From positions 186,001 through 250,000 of IMG/VR virus record IMGVR_UViG_3300038463_000730: 64,000 bases of DNA; one strand, written 5' to 3'. The translations under genes and the position numbers were made by a program. The notes under the pieces were generated by a model, which was not told the origin of the DNA, ran no database searches, and worked only from the letters and a program-made list of their open reading frames with translations. Below are positions 52,913 through 60,062 of this stretch, one piece after another. The stretch is from a virus. Within the stretch, counting starts at the first letter, position 1; the number at the start of each line of letters is the position of its first letter.

Positions 52913-53548
52913 TTATTTCTCTAGCTTTGAAAGAATATTCTCGATGACTTCTTTCAGTTTGATCACTTTGCACTTGGCACGTACTTTATCGAGCGTGAAA
53001 CACAGTTTTTCAGCCCATGCGAGAGCTTCCGGGTCATCCATGTGCGATTGGTTGAATAGGCGAATCGCATCGGAAAAGTTCATGATCGGCCGAATGTCTT
53101 CATAGACATACTTCTCTGCTTCCCGAGACAAATCAATATTGTCACCGTGGGAACCGATAATCGAAAATGCTGCCTCACCACGCTTAATGTTGTCATGCAA
53201 CGCGACGAAGCCAACAACATCTCCCGATTCTCCACAGCCATAACATTTGAACCGATTCGTGTCGGGATACCACCAGAACGATGGTGATCGTTCCCGCCCT
53301 TTCGCATGGAAAGGGCACGTGGTCTTTTTCACCTGTTCATCAATGTGATAGCCGTAACGAGCCATCACAATTTTCAGCGGGATTGAATTGGCCTGTTGCG
53401 CTGCCTGATAGGTGACGACGTCTTTTAGTCGTTTGGCATCAAGGCCAGGATCTTGTCCAACATTTCCATTCGGCCCTGGTGTAGGGCCTGCGCTTTCGGA
53501 TCCGGTAGAATCATGTAGCGACTGCATTGGCTTTTGTACTCGTTCCAT
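52913..53548 (-). CDS. CHC2 zinc-binding (primase N-terminal) protein, start uncertain
   Basis: The C-terminal part holds a DnaG-type CHC2 zinc domain: TCPFHAKGRERSPSF and RFKCYGCGESGDVVGF. No Toprim follows. The catalytic half lies at 30590, so together they make a split DnaG. The reading frame opens at 53548, but residues before about 53425 are Ser/Gly/Pro-rich and overlap another credible gene in a different frame, so the real start is likely later (ATG 53365 is one candidate). The helical C-terminal ~70 residues may dock the catalytic half. Confidence 0.8.
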   Translation of the reverse strand: MERVQKPMQSLHDSTGSESAGPTPGPNGNVGQDPGLDAKRLKDVVTYQAAQQANSIPLKIVMARYGYHIDEQVKKTTCPFHAKGRERSPSFWWYPDTNRFKCYGCGESGDVVGFVALHDNIKRGEAAFSIIGSHGDNIDLSREAEKYVYEDIRPIMNFSDAIRLFNQSHMDDPEALAWAEKLCFTLDKVRAKCKVIKLKEVIENILSKLEK

Positions 53549-53607
53549 TCGTTTGTCACGTCTGTGATCAAAAGCAATATCGTATCTCTGGAGAAGGCTT
53601 TCTTCAC
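53425..53607 (-). CDS. Small hypothetical protein overlapping primase zinc gene
   Basis: 60 aa from a GTG at 53607, with GAGGGG in the end of the preceding gene. Protein-like composition (SRDTILLLITDVTNEWNEY, GRMEMLDKILALMPND). It overlaps the 5' part of the primase reading frame, whose translation there looks unnatural. Function unknown. Confidence 0.55.
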   Translation of the reverse strand: MKKAFSRDTILLLITDVTNEWNEYKSQCSRYMILPDPKAQALHQGRMEMLDKILALMPND

Positions 53608-53613
53608 AGTGAC

Positions 53614-54288
53614 TTACCCCTCAAATGGGTTCTTCCCAGGATCTCGACTTGCACGGATCGGATCATTTTCCTGGGGAGCGAACGGATTTGGCTCGTATTC
53701 AATCACGGCCGGTTGAGGAGGTACCGAGCCAAAAGGCTGAGTAGCCTGTTTGGCTGCTTCTAATGACCGTATGTTTTTCTCCATCTGATCGAGCCGGTAC
53801 GACATCTCGTTGTTTCGATCACGCTGCAAAATCAATCCTTTAATAAGCAACGTGATAACACCGATCGAACCCATGCCTTCTTCTTGTGTCTCGTCCATAT
53901 TCATCTCGGCACCAAGCATCAACAATTCGTTGAGTGCCTGAGCTTCTACGCTTTTGGCTGTCGGTCCCTTTTGTGAAACCAATTTTCGGTCCTCAATAAT
54001 ACGCACGAAGCTTTTCCCAAGCTCGTACGCCCGTCGCTTGTACTCTTCCGAACGTTCGTGAGAAGCAGTCGCGACCTTATCAAAGACCTGCTTGCGCGTC
54101 GGTCCAGGTGTGGCTACGGCCGAAGACTCATTCGTAATTTTCAAGTTACTAGGCTTCGGCATCTCCCGATCCGGTCGAGCCTCTTGGAACGGCATACGAC
54201 GCTCAGGATCGCGCGCTGACGGTCCCGGAGCTTGTGGCGCGGAGATCGGAGTATGCAATCCTGGCGTACGACCTTGGCGTCGAGACAT
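53614..54288 (-). CDS. Hypothetical protein, Arg/Pro-rich N-terminus
   Basis: 224 aa. Basic, Pro-rich N-terminus (SRRQGRTPGLHTPISAPQAPG), a helical middle (ALNELLMLGAEMNMDETQEE, ITLLIKGLILQRDRNNEM) and a Pro/Asn-rich tail. No family recognised. Confidence 0.55.
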   Translation of the reverse strand: MSRRQGRTPGLHTPISAPQAPGPSARDPERRMPFQEARPDREMPKPSNLKITNESSAVATPGPTRKQVFDKVATASHERSEEYKRRAYELGKSFVRIIEDRKLVSQKGPTAKSVEAQALNELLMLGAEMNMDETQEEGMGSIGVITLLIKGLILQRDRNNEMSYRLDQMEKNIRSLEAAKQATQPFGSVPPQPAVIEYEPNPFAPQENDPIRASRDPGKNPFEG

Positions 54289-54290
54289 GA

Positions 54291-54755
54291 TTAGTACTTG
54301 ATCCGTGTTGGGTACGGAGCAGTCGTAGAAACCTTAACTTGAGGTTTTAGCGAAACCTCGATGTATCGTGTTCCACGCTGAACATCATACTTGCTCGAAA
54401 CAAGTGTTTCGAGCGCCGGTAAAAACGCCGGAACGGATGAATCAAGATACAACGTATCTCCACCCGCATCATATGCCTTACAATAAGTATGAACAGGCTT
54501 CGGTGTCAAAGCGAACAAGCTGAGTTGCAAGTCCTTAATCTCATTCCAGATCTGGGTTGAGAGAGGCTTCTCGGGAGCCTGTGGCATTGGTAGCGGCGCC
54601 TGAGCTGTCGCAACTGCGTGCGTGTGCGCGTGCGCTGACCCGGACATCTGCGACTCGATGAAATGCTTGTACTCTTTCTCATTCATCTTAAGTGGCGGAG
54701 CATTGCCCTCTAGAGTTGCCGGTGGTGTGATTTCTGATTCTTTACGTTTCGTCAT
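54291..54755 (-). CDS. Hypothetical protein
   Basis: 154 aa from the ATG at 54755 (AAGGAACC upstream). His/Ala-rich linker (SGSAHAHTHAVATAQAP) between a polar N-terminus and a beta-like end (YLDSSVPAFLPALETLV). GATATATT occurs 20 nt upstream. Function unknown. Confidence 0.55.
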   Translation of the reverse strand: MTKRKESEITPPATLEGNAPPLKMNEKEYKHFIESQMSGSAHAHTHAVATAQAPLPMPQAPEKPLSTQIWNEIKDLQLSLFALTPKPVHTYCKAYDAGGDTLYLDSSVPAFLPALETLVSSKYDVQRGTRYIEVSLKPQVKVSTTAPYPTRIKY

Positions 54756-55092
54756 TGTGGTTCCTTCCATTTTTCAATATATCATCGCCGTAGACTTCGC
54801 GCATGGCTGCTCGAAACGCCGATGTCAACATATGGCCTTCTAACTTCTTTACCATGTCTTTCCCTCGGAAAAGTAGGATTGTGGGGACTCTCGTAATATC
54901 GTTGACTTTACAAATACCCCTAAACGATTCGACATCGATAGCCAGCGCGGTGATTCCGTTTTCGGTAGAAACCTGCTCCACCATATTGCGGCTGTTAACA
55001 ACAATCCCCTTAGGGAGCCACGTGGCATAAAAATACAAAACATGGTCAGATGGCAACGATTTCAATTCAGTTTCGTTCAATATCGAATACAT
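54742..55092 (-). CDS. Thioredoxin-fold protein lacking the CxxC active site
   Basis: 116 aa. Thioredoxin pattern with HVLYFYATWLPKGIV where FWATWCGPCK is expected, then a cis-Pro region TRVPTILLFRGKDM. Both catalytic cysteines are replaced (LPKG), so it cannot act as a thiol oxidoreductase. It may serve as a scaffold or binding partner, as T7 polymerase uses host thioredoxin as a processivity factor. That use is inference. It follows the 55094 gene by one base. Confidence 0.8.
   Translation of the reverse strand: MYSILNETELKSLPSDHVLYFYATWLPKGIVVNSRNMVEQVSTENGITALAIDVESFRGICKVNDITRVPTILLFRGKDMVKKLEGHMLTSAFRAAMREVYGDDILKNGRNHNDET
54776..54783 (-). promoter_or_regulatory. GATATATT element before 154-aa gene
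   Basis: GATATATT ends 20 nt before the ATG at 54755, with AAGGAACC between. Leadered version of the motif, within the thioredoxin-like coding region. Confidence 0.3.
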
Positions 55093-55093
55093 G

Positions 55094-55429
55094 TTAGTTT
55101 GAGCTAGGGTCGTACTTTCGCTTCGGTGAAACAACGGTCGCGATCTCAGCGTCCTTGTTCTTCTCCGGGATCAAGTTCTCGGCGGCAACTTCCACCATGC
55201 CTTCGGCAATAGCCTTGATTGCAGCGAAAGCCGGATCATTCTTGAACATATCCATCACTGTGACCGTCACGTCTTCCATTTCCTTCTCAATCTCTTCGTC
55301 GGTCACGAGCCCCTTCTTCACAAGAAGAGCCTTAACTGCTCCGAGTCGAACGGAAAGTTCGATGATGAGAAGCTGCTGTTGAATCGTTGGATCGAGTTTC
55401 AATAGTTCCATGAGGCTAAGCTGTTTCAT
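55094..55429 (-). CDS. Hypothetical helical protein
   Basis: 111 aa from the ATG at 55429 with AGGAG five nt upstream. All-helical (LLIIELSVRLGAVKALLVKKG, VTVMDMFKNDPAFAAIKAI). No recognised family; coupled to thioredoxin-like gene. Confidence 0.6.
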   Translation of the reverse strand: MKQLSLMELLKLDPTIQQQLLIIELSVRLGAVKALLVKKGLVTDEEIEKEMEDVTVTVMDMFKNDPAFAAIKAIAEGMVEVAAENLIPEKNKDAEIATVVSPKRKYDPSSN

Positions 55430-55437
55430 ACGTTCTC

Positions 55438-55950
55438 CTATTTTCCACAACACTTCTTGAATTTCTTATCAGAACCGCAAACACATTTCTCGTTTGGCCC
55501 AACCTTCAACTTCTTCGGTATCGCTTTATCGAAGAAGAGCGTTTGAGTCACATGATCTAGTTCATGTTGGCAAACCACTGCCAACATTCCGGTTGCAACA
55601 AACCTTTTTGGATGAAGTAGATTACCAGCCACGACAATCTCTTGAAACCGCGTTGTCGTTTCAATGCGTCCAGGAAAAGAAAGACATCCCTCATTATGAA
55701 AGGGTCTGGGATCATAGCCATGCTCTAATCGCGCGTTCACCAAATCGAATTTAAACTCGTGGTCCAACCGAACTATCGCCATCTTTTTAGCGATGCCAAT
55801 TTGTGGCGCAGCCAAACCGACTCCAGAGCGACCAAGCCTTTCGCAGCGAGCCAACTCCAACTCCAGTGCTTCTCGGAGCGGAGCAATTTCGTCACTCGTG
55901 ACGTCTTCACATTTTACCCGCAACGCTGCTTCGTCGTTCGTAATAAGCAT
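55438..55950 (-). CDS. def: Peptide deformylase with C-terminal SEC-C motif
   Basis: 170 aa. All three deformylase motifs are present: GVGLAAPQIG (43-52), EGCLS (87-91, Cys89) and the zinc-binding HELDH (129-133). The last 20 residues add a SEC-C knuckle KCVCGSDKKFKKCCGK (Cys156, 158, 167, 168), as found at the end of SecA. Deformylase removes the N-formyl group from new proteins at the ribosome. SEC-C domains bind zinc and, in SecA, ribosomes and SecB, so it may tether the enzyme. ATG 55950 is preferred because GATATATA lies 6 nt before it; an in-frame ATG at 56001 would add 17 residues. Confidence 0.92.
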   Translation of the reverse strand: MLITNDEAALRVKCEDVTSDEIAPLREALELELARCERLGRSGVGLAAPQIGIAKKMAIVRLDHEFKFDLVNARLEHGYDPRPFHNEGCLSFPGRIETTTRFQEIVVAGNLLHPKRFVATGMLAVVCQHELDHVTQTLFFDKAIPKKLKVGPNEKCVCGSDKKFKKCCGK

Positions 55951-55956
55951 GACCAG

Positions 55957-55964
55957 TATATATC
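55957..55964 (-). promoter_or_regulatory. GATATATA promoter candidate before def
   Basis: GATATATA ends 6 nt before the ATG at 55950, without Shine-Dalgarno sequence. It lies in the gap between the def gene and the plus-strand gene, where a promoter is needed. Confidence 0.5.
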
Positions 55965-56026
55965 GAAAGCTCGACGTTCCTGCGCTATCGTCACCCGACA
56001 TAATCCGGCATATAGGTGGAGGCCTG

Positions 56027-56197
56027 ATGCGACTGTTGCCATTACCTTTTCTGATTGAAGAAAAACCGCAAGCCGAACCCGAGCCACTGTTTCAATACAT
56101 TGACATACCCAATCATCCAATATACGTACCAAACGTAACGGATGAAAACGATGAAGCGCCTCATATCATTATCATTGACTTGATGAAAGACTCTTAA
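56027..56197 (+). CDS. Small plus-strand protein, divergent from def
   Basis: 56 aa from ATG 56027, with a strong ribosome site AGGTGGAGG just before. Acidic C-terminus (VTDENDEAPHIIIIDLMKDS). It is the only plus-strand gene I can support, facing away from def and converging on the H1-like gene with a shared hairpin between them. Function unknown. Confidence 0.7.
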   Translation: MRLLPLPFLIEEKPQAEPEPLFQYIDIPNHPIYVPNVTDENDEAPHIIIIDLMKDS

Positions 56198-56202
56198 ATG
56201 AA

Positions 56203-56229
56203 AATGGCGCGGTGTTTAGTCGCGCCATT
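56203..56229. terminator. Hairpin between convergent genes, likely bidirectional terminator
   Basis: Arms AATGGCGCG (56203-56211) and CGCGCCATT (56221-56229) with 9-nt loop. It lies between the plus gene's stop (56197) and the minus gene's stop (56267). On the minus strand TTTTCATTT follows. Confidence 0.7.
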
Positions 56230-56266
56230 CTCTGACTGGATTTTTCACCAGATCGTTATCTAACCA

Positions 56267-56437
56267 TCACTTGGCAGGAGCCTTCTTAGCTGGCTTCTTC
56301 GCCACAGGTGCCTTGCCTGGCAACACTGCTGGCTTGGGAACCCTACGAGGAATGGTTTTTGCTGGCACCTTTTTTGAAGGTGTCTTTTTCGCTGCGACTG
56401 TCCGCTTTGTTGACGGACTTGACTTTGTAGTACTCAT
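56267..56437 (-). CDS. Lys/Ala/Pro-rich histone H1-like small protein
   Basis: 56 aa from the ATG at 56437 (AAGGAG upstream), nearly all Lys, Ala, Pro, Thr and Arg (KRTVAAKKTPSKKVPAKT, PVAKKPAKKAPAK), like bacterial H1-type tails. It probably binds DNA or RNA non-specifically, for example in the virion or nucleoid. Confidence 0.7.
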   Translation of the reverse strand: MSTTKSSPSTKRTVAAKKTPSKKVPAKTIPRRVPKPAVLPGKAPVAKKPAKKAPAK

Positions 56438-56516
56438 TTTCTTTTTCTCCTTGGACGATAACCGATAAAGATTATCGTGTATTATATAGCATGACATTTA
56501 GTAACGTGAACAAGAA

Positions 56517-57020
56517 TCAACCGAGATAGAAACGCCAATCATTGTGCCAGATTTTATTATCGATTCTCTGCATCGTACCGAGACTTGGAATGAACGGTTG
56601 ACTTCTTAAAATCATCCCGGTTTGTTCTAGTGTACGTGAACCCTTACGACGATTGCACTTCGAACATGAAGCAACACAATTCATGAAACTGCTTGGACCA
56701 CCGAGCGAACGCGGGATGATATGATCGATAGTCATGTTCTCTCCGTACAACTCACACCCACAGTATTGACACAGGTACTCATCCCGCTTCAACACCGCTC
56801 TACGACTGAAACCCAAAGGCTTATGGGGTGGTTTCCTAACCAGATAACGAAGGCGCAGCACAGAAGGATAGTTAATCTTCTTCTTGAGATAAACGAAGTA
56901 ATCATCCCATACATGCAGAGGATCCGCTTTGTCCTTCAATAGGAGGCGGATTGCTTTACGTTCGGTGACGAAACAAAGCACTTCATAGTTATGGTTTAGG
57001 AGGAGGGCTTGGTGATGCAT
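56517..57020 (-). CDS. HNH endonuclease (zinc type)
   Basis: 167 aa. Helical N-terminus, then YLCQYCG, TIDHIIPRSLGGPSS and CSKCNRRKG, the compact HNH/zinc core widespread in phages and bacteria. Overlaps the methyltransferase gene by 32 nt. It could be a mobile or a restriction-type nuclease. Confidence 0.8.
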   Translation of the reverse strand: MHHQALLLNHNYEVLCFVTERKAIRLLLKDKADPLHVWDDYFVYLKKKINYPSVLRLRYLVRKPPHKPLGFSRRAVLKRDEYLCQYCGCELYGENMTIDHIIPRSLGGPSSFMNCVASCSKCNRRKGSRTLEQTGMILRSQPFIPSLGTMQRIDNKIWHNDWRFYLG

Positions 57021-57690
57021 TTGGAATTTGAATAAGCTTATCTATCGATTGTCTTATATCCTCACCGTTACAGATTTCGTTTCCAACAACAACCCAACCA
57101 TTTCGCTTCCGACGACCGAACAACTCCAACTTGTCACACCCTGGAAACATTGTGTCTAGATAATCCTGGACCAATTCTGGTTTCGTAGAGTGTCCACGAT
57201 TTTCGTCAAAACATACAGAACGTTGCGATCGACTCTTTAGCTTCTTGTATATTTTAGTACTGTTAACGCCAATCAAACAGATCTCGTGTGATTGTCGAAA
57301 CAACCGTCCCATTCCGAAGGACATGGTCCCGTTCTGATCGAATAAATCGATCTCGGCTTCGATCGCCGGTCTGGTCATCGGATTGAGCTTGCGAATGCTC
57401 TTCTTCAAATTCTGTAAAGGCTCTTTCTTTGTCTTGACCCAGACAAATGTTTGTTTCTGCTGGAAACCCCAGTCCTTCATTATCTGGAGGCCTTCCGAAA
57501 GCATCGAGCCCAAAACCCACAAAACAAGTACGGTGCCATTAGGATCTGAAATATCTTTGACTCGTAATAGAGACAGATCAGAAATCGATAGAGTAGAGTA
57601 GTTACTCGCCGCACCACGCTTCACCTTGCTCATCTTAAGTTTATCTTCAGGTCCCCACGGACAATCGGCAACTATGACCTGGAATTTCAT
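56989..57690 (-). CDS. MT-A70-family adenine methyltransferase
   Basis: 233 aa. VADCPWG replaces the common DPPW catalytic motif (D-x-P-W kept), with a SAM-binding type fold and the LFGRR end motif. Members methylate N6 of adenine in DNA or RNA. Flanked by two HNH genes with overlaps; a modification role that protects phage DNA or blocks host restriction is plausible. Confidence 0.75.
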   Translation of the reverse strand: MKFQVIVADCPWGPEDKLKMSKVKRGAASNYSTLSISDLSLLRVKDISDPNGTVLVLWVLGSMLSEGLQIMKDWGFQQKQTFVWVKTKKEPLQNLKKSIRKLNPMTRPAIEAEIDLFDQNGTMSFGMGRLFRQSHEICLIGVNSTKIYKKLKSRSQRSVCFDENRGHSTKPELVQDYLDTMFPGCDKLELFGRRKRNGWVVVGNEICNGEDIRQSIDKLIQIPNASPSPPPKP

Positions 57691-58205
57691 GGCTGATTCC
57701 TAACAAGCGCTTCAGCAATCTGATACATTGTATCGTCGCTATTTCGCCCTCTAAATGTGTTGATTTGATTCAACACAAATCTAATATTGTCTTTTGTATA
57801 TCCTCCACTATGAACGATACGATCCACGCTTATCGAATTCCATGGTGTGTAACTTTTTTCAACCTTCTTAATTCTAACCATAGGTAGATTGGTTAGCTCA
57901 CACTTCCACTCTATCTCATTCAATCTGGATAGAACCCAGTCACGATCTAAATCAAAAGGCAAGCCCTGTTGTTTACATAGACTTTTTTTATGTCGAACAA
58001 TCTCCGCCGCAATACCAACATCCGTCATGCGATACTCGTCCACATCATCCTTCTCACACTTTCGACATGTATTGTTTATGTATTTTCCTTTACCGCGGCC
58101 TGACTTTTTCTCTCTTACACGAAACAGTCCGACGTCTAACATTTCTCTGCATTCAAAGCATATTTTCTTCGAATGATCTTTTGAATATGAATCATAATTA
58201 GCCAT
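57687..58205 (-). CDS. HNH-type homing endonuclease
   Basis: 172 aa. N-terminal Cys pairs (ICFECRE, TCRKCEKDD) and a C-terminal ISVDRIVHSGGYTKDNIRFVLNQIN motif, typical of phage HNH mobile endonucleases. Overlaps the methyltransferase start by 4 nt. GATATATTGCCGGT precedes the ATG, without a ribosome site. Confidence 0.78.
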   Translation of the reverse strand: MANYDSYSKDHSKKICFECREMLDVGLFRVREKKSGRGKGKYINNTCRKCEKDDVDEYRMTDVGIAAEIVRHKKSLCKQQGLPFDLDRDWVLSRLNEIEWKCELTNLPMVRIKKVEKSYTPWNSISVDRIVHSGGYTKDNIRFVLNQINTFRGRNSDDTMYQIAEALVRNQP

Positions 58206-58211
58206 ACCGGC

Positions 58212-58219
58212 AATATATC
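58212..58219 (-). promoter_or_regulatory. GATATATT promoter candidate before HNH gene
   Basis: GATATATT ends 6 nt before the ATG at 58205, with no Shine-Dalgarno sequence. Leaderless-type geometry. Confidence 0.5.
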
Positions 58220-58237
58220 AACGGTGGCCAGGGCGGA

Positions 58238-58579
58238 TCACGAACCTTCCGATTTCTTGTTTATCTCTTCCAGTTGAAGTATAACACCATCAATCTGTCT
58301 TAGCTTAAGAAAACGGATATTCTGTTCTTCAGTATCCTTTAGTTTCCGATACTCACGCCGTAGTTTACCGAGTCTCTTGAAGTCTGAGATCTTGAAACGT
58401 TTATCAGATCCCATATCAGGAATAGATGTCACCCATCCTTCCGTCACAAATGGATTGGGTATAGCTTGGATTTCGGCATCAATCTCGCGAAGCCTATGAC
58501 GAACTTTTATATGGCTCGAAAGAACGTTTGATAGTTCTTCATCAGCTGACACATCCGATGGTTCGATGTATCCATCCAT
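58238..58579 (-). CDS. Coiled-coil hypothetical protein
   Basis: 113 aa, charged and helical (HRLREIDAEIQAIPNPF, KRLGKLRREYRKLKDTEEQ). Overlaps the upstream gene's stop by one base. Function unknown. Confidence 0.6.
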   Translation of the reverse strand: MDGYIEPSDVSADEELSNVLSSHIKVRHRLREIDAEIQAIPNPFVTEGWVTSIPDMGSDKRFKISDFKRLGKLRREYRKLKDTEEQNIRFLKLRQIDGVILQLEEINKKSEGS

Positions 58580-59355
58580 CAGATTAGCTTTGCAGCCTCT
58601 AGTTCGATCGGTGCTTCCGACTCATTGATCTCGAAAGAGTTCGAATACTTGATCCGTGGCCTACCGGCATTCTCTCGCTTCATGATGTTGACCTGGTAAC
58701 GACCAGGCGGAAGCGGTGCTTGCCATTTACCAGCAGCGGTAGTTCGGGTCTTCGTTATAACCGAGCCATCTTCAGCGCGCAGAATCTCGACGTCCGCCAT
58801 GAAGATCATCTTCTTCCCTGTTTCATCGAAGACTCGTTGAAAAACAGGCGTGACCTTCTTCTGTAACGGATTCGGTTCGTGGTATGTCTCTGGCCGAGCC
58901 GTTCGACGTATTCCAACGGGACTCGTCTCAACCGACATAGAGAAGCCTGGGTCATCCTGAGCGACTAGAACCGAAGGATTCTCAACCTCAATCTGCGGCC
59001 GAAAAGATGGGAAATCATCCTCCGGATCGGCATTACTCCCCATCGTCGCAGGGTAAACACTCTGCCGTTGTGATTGAACCGGACCGGGTAGTTCACGCGC
59101 ATTGGCTTCCGTTAGCTTGACAAGCTTCTCCAACGAACCAGCAATCTTATTCAAACGATCCAACGTCAACTTACTGTTGATATCGTTGCTATAGATCATT
59201 CGAGTAAGTAGATCAACTTTCCCCTCAAGGTCAATAACCACAGAAGAGACAGTACGACTAGATTTACTGTCTGCGGATTCCTTGGCATCTGAAGTTTTGT
59301 TGAGATCCAAAAGATCATCAATACCAGTATTTGCAGTAGAACTTTTCTCAGACAC
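58579..59355 (-). CDS. Virion-type protein with C-terminal beta domain
   Basis: 258 aa. Polar helical N-terminus (SKSSRTVSSVVIDLEGKVD, SKLTLDRLNKIAGSLEKLV), a linker, and a C-terminal beta-sandwich-like region (FMADVEILRAEDGSVITKTRT, WQAPLPPGRYQVNIMKRE) of the kind seen in carboxypeptidase-regulatory-like or fiber domains. Structural role inferred. Confidence 0.6.
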   Translation of the reverse strand: MSEKSSTANTGIDDLLDLNKTSDAKESADSKSSRTVSSVVIDLEGKVDLLTRMIYSNDINSKLTLDRLNKIAGSLEKLVKLTEANARELPGPVQSQRQSVYPATMGSNADPEDDFPSFRPQIEVENPSVLVAQDDPGFSMSVETSPVGIRRTARPETYHEPNPLQKKVTPVFQRVFDETGKKMIFMADVEILRAEDGSVITKTRTTAAGKWQAPLPPGRYQVNIMKRENAGRPRIKYSNSFEINESEAPIELEAAKLI

Positions 59356-59374
59356 TCAATCTCCCGTCGCTACG

Positions 59375-60061
59375 TTATTCAATCGATACGCCAACTCGGA
59401 TTCTCATCCTCATCAATACAACAAAATCATCCGGGTCTAACGACATACCCTTAAAATCAGGATGGCGATCATAGATGATATCCGATACTATCTCGTTCAT
59501 TAGGCCCAAATCACCACGAGCAACGATCTTACCTTTGATCATGAGAAGATAGCCACCAGGAGCGACAAAATCGTGATTCGGCTCTGATACGGAAGTATCT
59601 TGAGCTTCCGTAAAAGATTGAACATCTTCACCGTCATAGTTCTCTGTTTCAAATTCTTTTCTGGAATCTTTGTAATTCTGAACAGGTACATCATATTGAT
59701 CTGCATTTATCATCACATCATCATCTTCCGAAACAGGAACGCCGTTCATTGTCCAGAGATGTTCCTCGCCGCCTGTACTGTACGGAACCTGCGCTTGCGG
59801 TGGCGCAAGCGGCTGCTGCAAATTGTTCGGCCAACCACGATTATCACGAATACGCTGAGTTGCTCCGACTCGCGCCTGTTCCTGAGGATTCTCACGTCCA
59901 GGCGGAATGTGAACTACTCGGTGCTGAGTGACAGACTGGGGTTCCACGACCCGTCCCGACCGATCCATAAGAATCGGCTGTTTGTTCCATCGTACGTATT
60001 CTGGTACGTATGGTTTTTGTTTTGGTAACGGTCTTCGTGGAACCCTATTCTGTTGATCCAT
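59375..60061 (-). CDS. Hypothetical protein, Pro/Gln-rich N-terminus
   Basis: 228 aa. Basic, Pro/Gln-rich N-terminal half, acidic middle, and a folded C-terminal segment (YLLMIKGKIVARGDLGLMNEI, DDFVVLMRMRIRVGVSIE). Its stop-start spacing with bS21-like gene is one base. Function unknown. Confidence 0.55.
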   Translation of the reverse strand: MDQQNRVPRRPLPKQKPYVPEYVRWNKQPILMDRSGRVVEPQSVTQHRVVHIPPGRENPQEQARVGATQRIRDNRGWPNNLQQPLAPPQAQVPYSTGGEEHLWTMNGVPVSEDDDVMINADQYDVPVQNYKDSRKEFETENYDGEDVQSFTEAQDTSVSEPNHDFVAPGGYLLMIKGKIVARGDLGLMNEIVSDIIYDRHPDFKGMSLDPDDFVVLMRMRIRVGVSIE

Positions 60062-60062
60062 A

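Noticed and set aside
55793-56197. 134-codon plus-strand frame
   Set aside because: Its first part is antisense to def. Only the last 57 codons, from 56027 with AGGTGGAGG, are supported, and these are reported as the plus gene.
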